Origin: CAURNT01 sp963526495
GTDB taxonomy: Bacteria; Fusobacteriota; Fusobacteriia; Fusobacteriales; Leptotrichiaceae
DNA length: 41,148 bases
Assembly: GCA_963526495.1 (NCBI GenBank)
Contig: CAURNT010000007.1
Span: 1 to 41,148 of the forward strand
Reading direction: 5' to 3'
This document shows, in pieces, positions 25,438 through 33,613 of the stretch. The stretch's first letter is position 1. Each line of letters starts with the position of its first letter. Below the pieces are notes generated by a model, which worked only from the letters and a program-made list of their open reading frames with translations, did no database searches and was not told the DNA's origin. Made by a program: the position numbers and the translations under genes.

Positions 25438-26343
25438 CTACTTTTTTAAACTTTCTATCAACCATTTTTCAAATCTTAAACTATCTACTTTAACTGCATA
25501 TTTAATATTATTTTCTTTGTTTTTTTCTGGTGTCCAACTTCCAGAAACAAGAGAACCGATAGCCGCTCCTTCTGTAGCAACATCAATATACATATCTTCA
25601 AATTCGAACATATCAGGATGTAATAAATATGCAATAGTAGCACTATCATGCATAGTTAAAACTCCTCTTACTTCCATATATCCCTTAAGTATATTGTATG
25701 CCATATCTGCCATCTTCCCATTACCTTTTAATCCTTCAAAAGATTTAGGACTTATTAAACAATTTCTAGTTACATCTAATCCAAATGCAGTTATTTTACA
25801 ACCTGAATCAAATACTATTTTAGCAGCATGTGGATCTTGGAAAATATTTGCTTCAACAACACTATTAACATTTCCACCACTAAGTGAGCCACCCATTATT
25901 ACTATTTCTTCTATTCTTTCTTTTAAATGAGGATATAGCATTAAAAATACTGCAATATTAGTTAAAGACCCTACTGCTACTAAAGTTATTTTTTCATCAG
26001 AATTAACAACAATATCCTTTATCGCTTCTACCGCACTCTTTTCTAATACTTTTTTATTTGTTTTAGGAAGTTCATACCCTCCCATTCCATTTGCTCCATG
26101 TATAGCTGAGGCATCTCTATTAGGTCTAAAAATTATTGCCTTATCTATTCCTTTTGCAACTGGTATATCTTTACCTAAAAAATCAACTAATTTTAATGCA
26201 TTATCTGTTGTAATATCTACATTAACATTACCAAATACTGTTGTTATTAATTCTATATTCAAATTATTTTTTATAGCAGCAGATATTGCTATTGCATCAT
26301 CTATACCAGGATCTGTATCAAATATTATTTTTCTATTAATCAT
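25438..26343 (-). CDS. Nucleoside hydrolase (inosine-uridine preferring family), first copy in the operon
   Basis: A 301-residue paralogue of the 24527-25429 gene with DTDPGIDD near the N-terminus, EANIFQDPHAA and MHDSATIAYLLHP. The start overlaps the ribokinase stop by 8 bases, so the two are translationally coupled. Differences from its sister, for example around residues 75-95 and 240, suggest the two copies may prefer different nucleosides; this is inference. Confidence 0.92.
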   Translation of the reverse strand: MINRKIIFDTDPGIDDAIAISAAIKNNLNIELITTVFGNVNVDITTDNALKLVDFLGKDIPVAKGIDKAIIFRPNRDASAIHGANGMGGYELPKTNKKVLEKSAVEAIKDIVVNSDEKITLVAVGSLTNIAVFLMLYPHLKERIEEIVIMGGSLSGGNVNSVVEANIFQDPHAAKIVFDSGCKITAFGLDVTRNCLISPKSFEGLKGNGKMADMAYNILKGYMEVRGVLTMHDSATIAYLLHPDMFEFEDMYIDVATEGAAIGSLVSGSWTPEKNKENNIKYAVKVDSLRFEKWLIESLKK

Positions 26344-27262
26344 TTTCTCTCTCCTTTAAAAATAAGTTTATCTCTTCTGGACTCGGTATTGATTCTTGAG
26401 CCCCAATACGAGTTACAACTATAGCTGATGTTGCACTAGCATATTTTAATGATTCTTTTACGTTTTCTCCATTTAAAGTTTTAGATATAAAGGCCCCTAA
26501 GAACGAATCTCCAGCTGCTGTTGTATCTATAGCTTTTACTTTAAATGCATCACATCTTTCTATTTCATTTTTTTCATTAAACAGGCAAGAACCTCTACTT
26601 CCTAAAGTTAAAAGTATATTTTTAATTCCTTTTTCTTTTTTTATTTTTTCTACTTCTAATTCATATCCAGAAATTTCTGAATCAACTCCTAAAACAACTT
26701 TAAGTTCTGTTTCATTAACAACTAGATAATCTACTAAAGATAATATTTTATCATCAAGTTTAGTTGCAGGGGCAGGATTAAAATATGTAATTTTTCCCAT
26801 ATCTCTAGCTTTTTCTAAAACATATTCTATAGTATCCATAGGTATTTCATTTTGTAAAAGTACACCATCTGAAACTTTTAACTCAGCTATTAAACTTTCT
26901 TTTATAGAATCTCTTGTTAGAGCAAAATTAGCTCCAGGTATAACTATAATATTATTATCCCCCTTAATATCTACTGTAATTATAGCTTTACCTGTAGTTA
27001 TACTAGAATATATAACTTTATTATCTATTCCATTATTAATCAAATTTTTTATCAATTCTTCTCCATCATCATCTCTACCAACCATACCTATCATAGATAC
27101 ATCAAGTCCAAGTTTAGACATGGCTATTGCCTGATTTGCACCTTTACCTCCACATGATTTATAGAAATCATTAGCCATTATAGTAGCTCCAAGTTCTGGT
27201 AATTTTTCTACTCTTGCTGTCATATCCATATTTAAACTTCCTACAACTAAAATTCTTGACAT
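26336..27262 (-). CDS. rbsK: Ribokinase
   Basis: A 308-residue PfkB-family sugar kinase phosphorylating ribose to ribose-5-phosphate. Motifs: VGSLNMDMTARVEKLP at the N-terminus, GGKGANQAIAMSKLG (about 38-52), and the C-terminal DTTAAGDSFLGAF with the catalytic Asp (about 245-257). It sits between a methyltransferase gene (one base away) and two nucleoside hydrolases, making a coherent nucleoside-ribose salvage unit. AAGGAAG overlaps the end of the upstream gene. Confidence 0.93.
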   Translation of the reverse strand: MSRILVVGSLNMDMTARVEKLPELGATIMANDFYKSCGGKGANQAIAMSKLGLDVSMIGMVGRDDDGEELIKNLINNGIDNKVIYSSITTGKAIITVDIKGDNNIIVIPGANFALTRDSIKESLIAELKVSDGVLLQNEIPMDTIEYVLEKARDMGKITYFNPAPATKLDDKILSLVDYLVVNETELKVVLGVDSEISGYELEVEKIKKEKGIKNILLTLGSRGSCLFNEKNEIERCDAFKVKAIDTTAAGDSFLGAFISKTLNGENVKESLKYASATSAIVVTRIGAQESIPSPEEINLFLKEREND

Positions 27263-27263
27263 T

Positions 27264-27878
27264 TTACTTCCTTTCTAAAGCTAATAATACAAAGCTTTTT
27301 TTTGAATTCAAAATATTTTTCATACTTTTTATTTTAAACTTCTTATTTTTTTCAATCTCCTTCAATCTGTATATAGGTAGTATTAAAAAAAATATACCAT
27401 CTTTCATGAGCATATAGTCTACTACTTCTAAAAGTTCACTTAAATTTAAACATACTTCAAACTTAGATTTTTTTAAAATTTCGTTTTCAGGTAACTTGCC
27501 ACTATCCACTTTTAAATATGGAGGATTACTTACTATATATCTAAATTTATATCTAAACTCTTCTTTAATCATATCTTTAATATCTTTATTAAATATATCT
27601 ACATCACTCATTTTATTAATCAATATATTTTCTTCAAGTAATTTAAAAACTTCTTCTTGTATTTCAACGCAAGTAAATTTATTAAATTGTTTTATATCTG
27701 ATAACATAATAGTCAATGTCCCTATACCAGAACCTATATCTAATAACTCTCCTGTACTATCTTCACATTTAATTTCATTTTTAATAAAATCAACAAGATT
27801 TATAGCATCGTCTGTAATATTTAGAGCATTATTTCCATGTTTAATATATTTATCTACACTTTCTATGTAATGTAACAT
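27264..27878 (-). CDS. SAM-dependent methyltransferase, TrmN6-like
   Basis: A 204-residue class I methyltransferase. The SAM site LLDIGSGIGTLTIML is near 47-61 and the adenine-N6 type motif VSNPPYLK near 117-124. It most resembles the tRNA1(Val) adenine-37 N6-methyltransferase group (TrmN6/YfiC), but other base methylation targets are possible. It is the first gene of the ribokinase operon, one base upstream of rbsK. It has no functional link to ribose salvage that I can see. Confidence 0.82.
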   Translation of the reverse strand: MLHYIESVDKYIKHGNNALNITDDAINLVDFIKNEIKCEDSTGELLDIGSGIGTLTIMLSDIKQFNKFTCVEIQEEVFKLLEENILINKMSDVDIFNKDIKDMIKEEFRYKFRYIVSNPPYLKVDSGKLPENEILKKSKFEVCLNLSELLEVVDYMLMKDGIFFLILPIYRLKEIEKNKKFKIKSMKNILNSKKSFVLLALERK

Positions 27879-27889
27879 ATTTCTCCTTT

Positions 27890-27915
27890 ATATAAAAAGA
27901 GGCGCAATTGCACCT
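27890..27915 (-). terminator. Terminator of the radC-like/PSP1 pair
   Basis: A 6-bp stem with AATT loop (27900-27905, 27910-27915), followed on the minus strand by a T-rich stretch, immediately after the PSP1 stop. Confidence 0.65.
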
Positions 27916-27920
27916 GCATT

Positions 27921-28436
27921 TTACCAATATATTTCACGTCCATATTTTCCAAAAGCATTTAATATTCTACCTTCATCATTGAATTTTATTTGATAAAATT
28001 CAACTCTTCTATTAAATGTTTTATTTACTTCTTTAACTAATTCTCTAAAATCAAGTCTTCCTTCTGCTGTGAAATAGAATATTAACTTTTCTCCACCAAA
28101 CATGTATTCACCTATAACTAGATTCATTTCAGGTAAAACTCTTTTTACTATTTTTTTGCATATAAAATATGCTTCACGTGCTTTTTCATCTAAAGCATCT
28201 AATTCTTTTACTTCATCTTCTGTAAGTTTTCTTTTAACTTTTCTAATTTTCAAATCTTCATCCTCTTCTAAAAGAGTTGCACTATTTAGCCTATTTTCTC
28301 CTAATACTGTCCCTATTTGATCTCCTCTTATAGTTTCTACTATAACATGATCTCCTTTTTCATATTCATTTTCATTTTCTATATAGAAAGGATAAACCTT
28401 TTTTGTTTTTCTAAAACGTATATTAACTATTTTCAT
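27921..28436 (-). CDS. PSP1 domain protein (RicT/YaaT-like)
   Basis: A 171-residue protein of the PSP1 family: an N-terminal beta region (YPFYIENENEYEKGDHVIVE), then RGDQIGTVLG, and a C-terminal core with GEYMFGGEKLIFYFTAEGRLDFRELVKEV, the most conserved block. In Bacillus RicT/YaaT forms an iron-sulfur complex affecting RNA processing; this copy is shorter and I see no Cys cluster, so that role should not be assumed. Start and radC-like stop overlap by one base (TAATG), so the two are coupled. Confidence 0.8.
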   Translation of the reverse strand: MKIVNIRFRKTKKVYPFYIENENEYEKGDHVIVETIRGDQIGTVLGENRLNSATLLEEDEDLKIRKVKRKLTEDEVKELDALDEKAREAYFICKKIVKRVLPEMNLVIGEYMFGGEKLIFYFTAEGRLDFRELVKEVNKTFNRRVEFYQIKFNDEGRILNAFGKYGREIYW

Positions 28437-29041
28437 TATATATCTCCATTTTCTAAAAAGCTGTAATATTCATTCCCACATATTATAATATGATCTAATA
28501 CCTTAACATCTACATACGCTAATATATCTATTAAATTCTTTGTGGTTTCTAAATCTTTCTTTGAAGGTAATTTAGACCCTCCAGGATGATTATGCACTAA
28601 TATTATAGATTTTGCATTATATTTCAAAGACATTTTTACCACCTCTCTTAAATATACTACCGTTCTATCTATAGTTCCTAAAAACATATCCTCCTCTTTA
28701 ATAATTCTACATTGTGTATTAAAAAATATTAACTTAAATATTTCTTTTTCTTTATCTATAAATCTATATTTTAAATAATCAATAAGATCATTACAATTTA
28801 ATACTTTTACTTCATCATCAAAAGTTTTGCAATACAAAATATTTAAAAATAATTCATCTAAAACATTAAATATTTTTTTTATTTTAATAGGTAAAAAATC
28901 TATATTCTTATCTTTTATAACACTACCTAAATTAAGATATTTCTCATCACAAATTTCAATTATTTTATCTACCTTAGTATTTCCTATTTTACTAACAGAA
29001 CTTATTAATTCTCTTAATATTTCTTTATCTTTTTCTCTCAT
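28436..29041 (-). CDS. radC: RadC-like JAB/MPN domain protein
   Basis: A 201-residue RadC/UPF0758 protein. The N-terminal half is a helix-hairpin-helix-like region (about 1-75); the C-terminal JAB domain has the metal-binding HNHPGGSKLPSKKD (about 149-162) and DHIIICGNEYYSF. Despite the name, a DNA repair role is doubtful; family members are now treated as JAMM-fold proteins of uncertain activity. A GGGGGAG site precedes the ATG. It is transcribed with the PSP1 gene, away from fhs. Confidence 0.88.
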   Translation of the reverse strand: MREKDKEILRELISSVSKIGNTKVDKIIEICDEKYLNLGSVIKDKNIDFLPIKIKKIFNVLDELFLNILYCKTFDDEVKVLNCNDLIDYLKYRFIDKEKEIFKLIFFNTQCRIIKEEDMFLGTIDRTVVYLREVVKMSLKYNAKSIILVHNHPGGSKLPSKKDLETTKNLIDILAYVDVKVLDHIIICGNEYYSFLENGDI

Positions 29042-29101
29042 AACTCCCCCTAATATATACCCAATAATATTTTAACATATACAAGTTAAAAAAGAAAGTA
29101 T

Positions 29102-29130
29102 TTGAATAAGTTTTTCAAATTTTGTATAAT
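29102..29130 (+). promoter_or_regulatory. Promoter of fhs
   Basis: TTGAAT (29102-29107), a 17-base spacer and perfect TATAAT (29125-29130), 35 bases before the start codon. Confidence 0.75.
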
Positions 29131-29165
29131 CTAATATATTAGTTAAAAATGTAAGGATGGTGTAA

Positions 29166-30818
29166 ATGACAGATATAGAAATCGCAAAAAAAACTAAACT
29201 TATTCCTATAACAGAAATTGCAAGAAAAATAGGAATAGAAGAAGATATAGAATGCTATGGTAAATACAAAGCTAAAATAGACCTTAATATTTTAGAACAT
29301 TTAGAAACTAAAGCTAATGGGAAATTAATATTAGTTACAGCTATTACTCCAACTCCTTTTGGAGAAGGAAAAACAACGGTATCTATTGGACTTACTCAAA
29401 GTTTTAATAAACTTGGTTACTCATCAATAGCAGCTCTTCGTGAACCTTCTATGGGACCTGTATTTGGATTAAAAGGTGGTGCTACTGGTGGAGGATATTC
29501 TCAAGTTTTACCGATGGAAGATATAAATCTTCATTTTACTGGAGATTTTCATGCTATTACTGCTGCAAATAATCTAATTGCTGCTGCTTTAGATAATCAC
29601 TTAAACCGTGGCAATGAATTAGAAATAGATATTAATAACATTTATTTTAAAAGAGTATTAGACACAAATGATAGAGCACTAAGAGAAATATCTATTGGTC
29701 ATGGTAAAATAAACGGCCCAGTAAGAGATGCTTCATTTAAAATAACAGTTGCAAGTGAAATTATGGCTATACTTTGTCTTGCAGAAAATATATTTGATTT
29801 AAAAAAAAGAATAGGAAATATTATTATAGCTAAAAATATACACGGTGAATTCATCTATGTTAAAGACTTAAAAGTTGAAGGAGCTGCAACAGTTATTCTT
29901 AAAGATGCTATAAAACCTAATCTTGTACAAACTACTGAAAATACTCCTGTAATAATACACGGTGGTCCTTTTGCTAATATTGCTCATGGTTGTAATTCTA
30001 TACTTGCAACTAAAATGGCTCTTAAACTTTCAGACTACACAATAACAGAAGCAGGATTTGCAGCAGATTTAGGGGCTGAGAAATTTTTTGATATAAAATG
30101 TAGAACAGCAAATATTACTCCTGATATGGTAGTAATAGTCGCAACTGTTAGAGCTCTAAAACATCATGGTAATGGTGATTTAAAAATAGGAGTTGAAAAT
30201 TTAGGAAGACATATATCAAATATATCTTTATACAATTTGCCTGTCATTATTGCTATAAACAAATTTAGTGATGATAGTGATGAAGATATAGAATTAATAG
30301 AAGAATATACAAAACAAAAAAATGTAAAATCTATACCTATTACTATATATGAAAATGGTGGTAATGGTGGAATACATCTTGCAGAAGAAATAGTCACATT
30401 ATTAAATAAAGAAGAAAATATACCTTCTGAAAATATAAAATCTTCATTTGAATTTTTATACACATTAGATAAAAGTATAGAAGAAAAGATAGAAATACTA
30501 TGTACTAAAATTTATGGTGCAGGAAGTATAGTATATTCTGAAAAAGCTAAAGAAAAAATTAAATTATTTACAGAAAAAGGTTTTGATAAATTACCTATAT
30601 GTATGTCAAAAACACCAGCGTCATTATCAGATGATCCAAAACTTTTAGGATCTCCTTATGGATTTGAATTTAAAGTAACTGATGTAAACATTTCATCTGG
30701 TGCAGGATTTTTAGTAATTATGGCAGGAAATATATTAGATATGCCCGGTCTTCCAAAAATTCCAGCTGCTGAACATATAGATATTGATGAAAACGGAGAA
30801 ATTATAGGATTAAGTTAG
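29166..30818 (+). CDS. fhs: Formate-tetrahydrofolate ligase
   Basis: A 550-residue enzyme making 10-formyl-tetrahydrofolate from formate, ATP and tetrahydrofolate in one-carbon metabolism. The P-loop TPTPFGEGKTT is at 61-71, followed by LREPSMGPVFGLKGGATGGG and DINLHFTGDFHAI, both diagnostic. The C-terminal NISSGAGFLVIMAGNI block is present. Length is normal. An AAGGATGG site precedes the ATG. The next gene starts 7 bases after the stop. Confidence 0.97.
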   Translation: MTDIEIAKKTKLIPITEIARKIGIEEDIECYGKYKAKIDLNILEHLETKANGKLILVTAITPTPFGEGKTTVSIGLTQSFNKLGYSSIAALREPSMGPVFGLKGGATGGGYSQVLPMEDINLHFTGDFHAITAANNLIAAALDNHLNRGNELEIDINNIYFKRVLDTNDRALREISIGHGKINGPVRDASFKITVASEIMAILCLAENIFDLKKRIGNIIIAKNIHGEFIYVKDLKVEGAATVILKDAIKPNLVQTTENTPVIIHGGPFANIAHGCNSILATKMALKLSDYTITEAGFAADLGAEKFFDIKCRTANITPDMVVIVATVRALKHHGNGDLKIGVENLGRHISNISLYNLPVIIAINKFSDDSDEDIELIEEYTKQKNVKSIPITIYENGGNGGIHLAEEIVTLLNKEENIPSENIKSSFEFLYTLDKSIEEKIEILCTKIYGAGSIVYSEKAKEKIKLFTEKGFDKLPICMSKTPASLSDDPKLLGSPYGFEFKVTDVNISSGAGFLVIMAGNILDMPGLPKIPAAEHIDIDENGEIIGLS

Positions 30819-30825
30819 GAGAATT

Positions 30826-31335
30826 ATGAAAAAAATATTATTATTATCAACTTTACTTGCTTTTGCTTCATGCTCAAGTTTAGGTGTTGAAGTTAAAGCA
30901 CAAGCAAATACTTCTTATGGAGGATATACTACATCAAATAATGTTAAAACAGGATTTTTTGATGGTAGTTTTAGTGTTATAACATATAAAAATGTTGCAA
31001 CAATACTATCAGATATTGATGTAAATTTAGGTGTTGGATTAGAAGGTGGAAAACTTAAACCAATTACATCTACAGATGAAGATTTTGAAGGTAAAATTTA
31101 TTTAAGTCCTCAAGCTAGTTTAGAAATAAATAAAAAAATAAATCCAGATTTAAAACTACATATAGGTAGTAATATAGGTACGCTTCATGTATTGAAATCT
31201 AAAGATATATCAATAAATAAATTTTCTATTAAAGGTAGCTTTGGTGCAACTTATAAAAATGTATTTACAAGTGAACTTAGTATAGGATATCCTCAATATA
31301 TTACAATAGGGGCAGGTCTTAGAATAGGATTATAA
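30826..31335 (+). CDS. Small beta-barrel-like envelope protein (paralogue of 33614-34336)
   Basis: A 169-residue exported protein of unknown function. An N-terminal hydrophobic signal (MKKILLLSTLLAFASCSS) ends in a Cys that may be lipidated, though Phe at -3 makes the lipobox poor. The mature part is an alternation of short amphipathic strands ending SFGATYKNVFTSELSIGY and YITIGAGLRIGL, which fits a roughly eight-stranded outer-membrane barrel. The last strands resemble those of the protein at 33614-34336. It lies 7 bases after fhs, with its ribosome binding site overlapping the fhs stop, so it is probably made from the fhs transcript. Confidence 0.65.
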   Translation: MKKILLLSTLLAFASCSSLGVEVKAQANTSYGGYTTSNNVKTGFFDGSFSVITYKNVATILSDIDVNLGVGLEGGKLKPITSTDEDFEGKIYLSPQASLEINKKINPDLKLHIGSNIGTLHVLKSKDISINKFSIKGSFGATYKNVFTSELSIGYPQYITIGAGLRIGL

Positions 31336-31355
31336 AATATTAATTAAAAAATAAA

Positions 31356-31395
31356 ATTAGCCAAATAAAAACCGACTTTTATTTGGCTAATATAT
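31356..31395 (+). terminator. Terminator of the fhs transcript
   Basis: A perfect 15-bp stem (31356-31370 with 31377-31391) with a 6-base loop, AT-rich and followed by T-rich sequence. Confidence 0.75.
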
Positions 31396-31402
31396 TTATT
31401 AT

Positions 31403-31570
31403 TTATTTAAATATTTCTTTTATTTCAGGTATATGAAGAAACAAAGAATAATCAGATAAAATATCTCCTATTCCCCTATAAAAATTTATTTCTCTCATTT
31501 CTTTATAATTTCCAAATTTATAATTATATAATTCTAATCTCTTAACATTCGTCAATTCTTTCAAATTCAA
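31403..31570 (-). pseudogene. Coding-like remnant, leucine-rich
   Basis: An open stretch of 55 codons on the minus strand reads like real protein: LKELTNVKRLELYNYKFGN, then YRGIGDILSDYSLFLHIPEI. It is bounded upstream by an in-frame stop, with no ribosome binding site and only a TTG to start. The leucine-spaced beginning suggests the tail of a leucine-rich-repeat type protein. I treat it as a 3' fragment. The rest of 31571-31638 shows nothing. Confidence 0.4.
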
Positions 31571-31638
31571 TTAATTTATTAAGCTATAAATTTTAAAATA
31601 TATCCATTAAAAATACTCCAAATAGAGATATTGCATTA

Positions 31639-32490
31639 TTATTTCCCTTTTGTAATATAGTATATACCATATATACCTGCACTATTTTCTAATTTAGCTA
31701 ATTGTATATCAGGTTCAAAACTTCTATCTATTAATTTATTTTTTATAGAATCTTTGATTCTATTTTCTAAATATTCTCTTTGAGCTGTTATACCTCCACC
31801 AATAATTAACGTATTAGGATTTAATATATATATAATATTTAGTATACCTTCACTTAAATTATCTATCAATTCATCAATAGCTTCTTTACATAATTTATCG
31901 CCTTTTTTAGCATTTTCAAAAATATATAATCCATCTACTTTTTTACCTAATTTTTCACTTACAGTATCTGTCAAATAGGTAGTTGAGGCAAATTCTTGAT
32001 ACTTTCCACCATTTAAAGGCAAATAGCCTATTTCTCCAGCTTTTTGACTAGCTCCTTTATATAAAGTCCCATTTTGTATAAAAGCTCCACCAACTCCAGT
32101 TCCAACTGTTAAACAAAATACATTTCCTTTATATGAACCATAAAAATATTCACCAATAGCTGCACTATTTACATCATTTTCAACAAAACATTCAAGATTA
32201 AATCTCTCTTTTATTGCTTTTTTGAAATTAGTTCCTATATAACCTGGTATAGTCGGTCCTGCAAAAATTATTTCTCCCTTTTCTGAATCTACAACTCCTG
32301 CTGTAGATATACCTATGCAATCAAGATTATTATATGATTCTATAACGTCTAATACATCTCTTAATATATAATTTTTATCTTTTTCTTTTCTTGTTGGCAT
32401 CTTATTTATCTTAACATCTTTAAGGTTATCATTTTCTATTAATGCATATTTTATAGCTGTTCCCCCTATATCAAAACATAATACACGCAT
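31639..32490 (-). CDS. nanK: ROK family kinase, probable N-acetylmannosamine kinase
   Basis: A 283-residue ROK-fold sugar kinase. The ATP loop DIGGTAIKYA is at residues 7-16, followed by ENDVNSAAIGEYFYGS (substrate site) and TVGTGVGGAF. The Cys-rich zinc motif found in many ROK kinases is not visible after GEIGYLP. Direct coupling to nanE (start and stop share a base) supports phosphorylation of N-acetylmannosamine in sialic acid catabolism. A glucokinase or other hexosamine kinase role is possible without the context. Confidence 0.82.
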   Translation of the reverse strand: MRVLCFDIGGTAIKYALIENDNLKDVKINKMPTRKEKDKNYILRDVLDVIESYNNLDCIGISTAGVVDSEKGEIIFAGPTIPGYIGTNFKKAIKERFNLECFVENDVNSAAIGEYFYGSYKGNVFCLTVGTGVGGAFIQNGTLYKGASQKAGEIGYLPLNGGKYQEFASTTYLTDTVSEKLGKKVDGLYIFENAKKGDKLCKEAIDELIDNLSEGILNIIYILNPNTLIIGGGITAQREYLENRIKDSIKNKLIDRSFEPDIQLAKLENSAGIYGIYYITKGK

Positions 32491-33185
32491 TATAATCCCA
32501 TACCCTTAATAAATCTTGTAGTAATTTCAAAAGGTCTTGTTATTGCTCCTCCTACAACTACTGCATAAGCTCCATTTTCTAACATTTTCTTAGCTTGTTC
32601 TGGTGTATGTATTCTTCCTTCTGCTATTACTGGAATATTTAAAGTTTTTGATAATCTATTTATTAAATTAAAGTTAGGTGCTTCATCATCTAATGTGTAA
32701 TCAGTATATCCATTTAATGTTGTACCCACTAAATCTACACCAGCTTTTTCTGCATTTACTCCTTCTTCGAAGTTAGATATATCTGCCATTAATATTACTT
32801 CAGGATATTTTTCTTTAATTTCTTTAATAAAATCATTTATACTTTTTCCATCTCCTCTATCTCTCATAGTACAATCAAGAGCTATAATATCACTCCCAGC
32901 TTCTACAAGTTCATCAACTTCTCTCATTGTTACTGTAATGTACTGAGAAAAACCTTCATATTGTCTTTTTATTAAACCTATTACAGGAACTTTAACTTCT
33001 TTTTTTATTTCTACCACATCAAGAACCCCACTTGTTCTTATACCTTTTGCACCTGCTTGTAATGCCGCCCTTGCCATTAAAGGCATTATTGTTGAATTTT
33101 CAACATATAAAGGTTCACCAGGTAAAGCTTGGCACGAAACTATTAATTGTCCTTTAAGACTTTCTAATATTTCCTTTTTTTTCAT
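32490..33185 (-). CDS. nanE: N-acetylmannosamine-6-phosphate 2-epimerase
   Basis: A 231-residue TIM-barrel enzyme converting ManNAc-6-P to GlcNAc-6-P. It shows LIVSCQALPGEPLY, MARAALQAGAKGIRTSGV, the catalytic Lys region VPVIGLIKRQY, DIIALDCTMRDRGDG, and VIAEGRIHTPEQAKK. Together with nanK it forms the lower sialic acid pathway. Neither sialate lyase (nanA) nor a transporter is in the window. A TAGGAGGA site precedes the start. Confidence 0.94.
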   Translation of the reverse strand: MKKKEILESLKGQLIVSCQALPGEPLYVENSTIMPLMARAALQAGAKGIRTSGVLDVVEIKKEVKVPVIGLIKRQYEGFSQYITVTMREVDELVEAGSDIIALDCTMRDRGDGKSINDFIKEIKEKYPEVILMADISNFEEGVNAEKAGVDLVGTTLNGYTDYTLDDEAPNFNLINRLSKTLNIPVIAEGRIHTPEQAKKMLENGAYAVVVGGAITRPFEITTRFIKGMGL

Positions 33186-33193
33186 ACTTCCTC

Positions 33194-33375
33194 CTATTTA
33201 AAATTTAGAGTTAATTTTAATTCATTTAACATTTCTTTAGGTTTTTTATTTAAAAACTTTTCTATTTTTAAACTTTTTCTGATTTACTTACCATTTTATC
33301 TTTTTGAGTTTTCTTTTACTTTTAATCCCAAAGCCACATTTAGATCTTCTATCCATATATAGTCATCTTATAATA
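33194..33375 (-). pseudogene. Degraded coding sequence upstream of nanE
   Basis: Short stretches in different minus-strand frames read like protein, for example IEKFLNKKPKEMLNELKL ending at 33194, with stops between. The first piece is faintly like the C-terminus of IS30-type transposases (LNxxPxKxLN), but the match is weak. A relic of a mobile element or gene is plausible. Confidence 0.25.
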
Positions 33376-33376
33376 A

Positions 33377-33404
33377 ATTATATCACTATTTTTCAAAAAA
33401 TCAA
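33377..33404 (-). promoter_or_regulatory. Candidate promoter of nanE-nanK
   Basis: Minus strand: TTGATT (33399-33404), a 16-base spacer and TATAAT (33377-33382). It is about 190 bases before nanE, so a long leader would result. Confidence 0.4.
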
Positions 33405-33440
33405 TGATAAAATGAAAAAAAATTTCTAAAGTTTTAAAAG

Positions 33441-33452
33441 CACTTTAAAGTG
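33441..33452. promoter_or_regulatory. Perfect palindrome CACTTTAAAGTG
   Basis: A 12-base perfect palindrome about 40 bases upstream of the candidate nanE promoter. It could be an operator; no partner copy was found. The remainder of 33453-33540 is featureless AT-rich DNA. Confidence 0.3.
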
Positions 33453-33554
33453 TCATAAATAAGTTATTTCAAAAATATAAAATATAATAAATATTGTATA
33501 TTAAATTTAAATATACTTTATAAAAAAATATAAATATAATTTAAATTTTTCATT

Positions 33555-33590
33555 ATTAAAAAAGCCCATACACTTAAAAATGTATGAGCT
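33555..33590 (-). terminator. Terminator of the 240-residue barrel protein gene
   Basis: A 9-bp stem (33563-33571 with 33582-33590, one G-U pair) is followed on the minus strand by a run of T residues. It lies 24 bases after the stop codon. Confidence 0.75.
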
Positions 33591-33613
33591 ATCGCATTAT
33601 TAGTTTATATTAT

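Noticed and set aside
24527..26343. Tandem nucleoside hydrolases as an assembly duplication
   Set aside because: The two copies differ at many positions along their length, so they are old paralogues.
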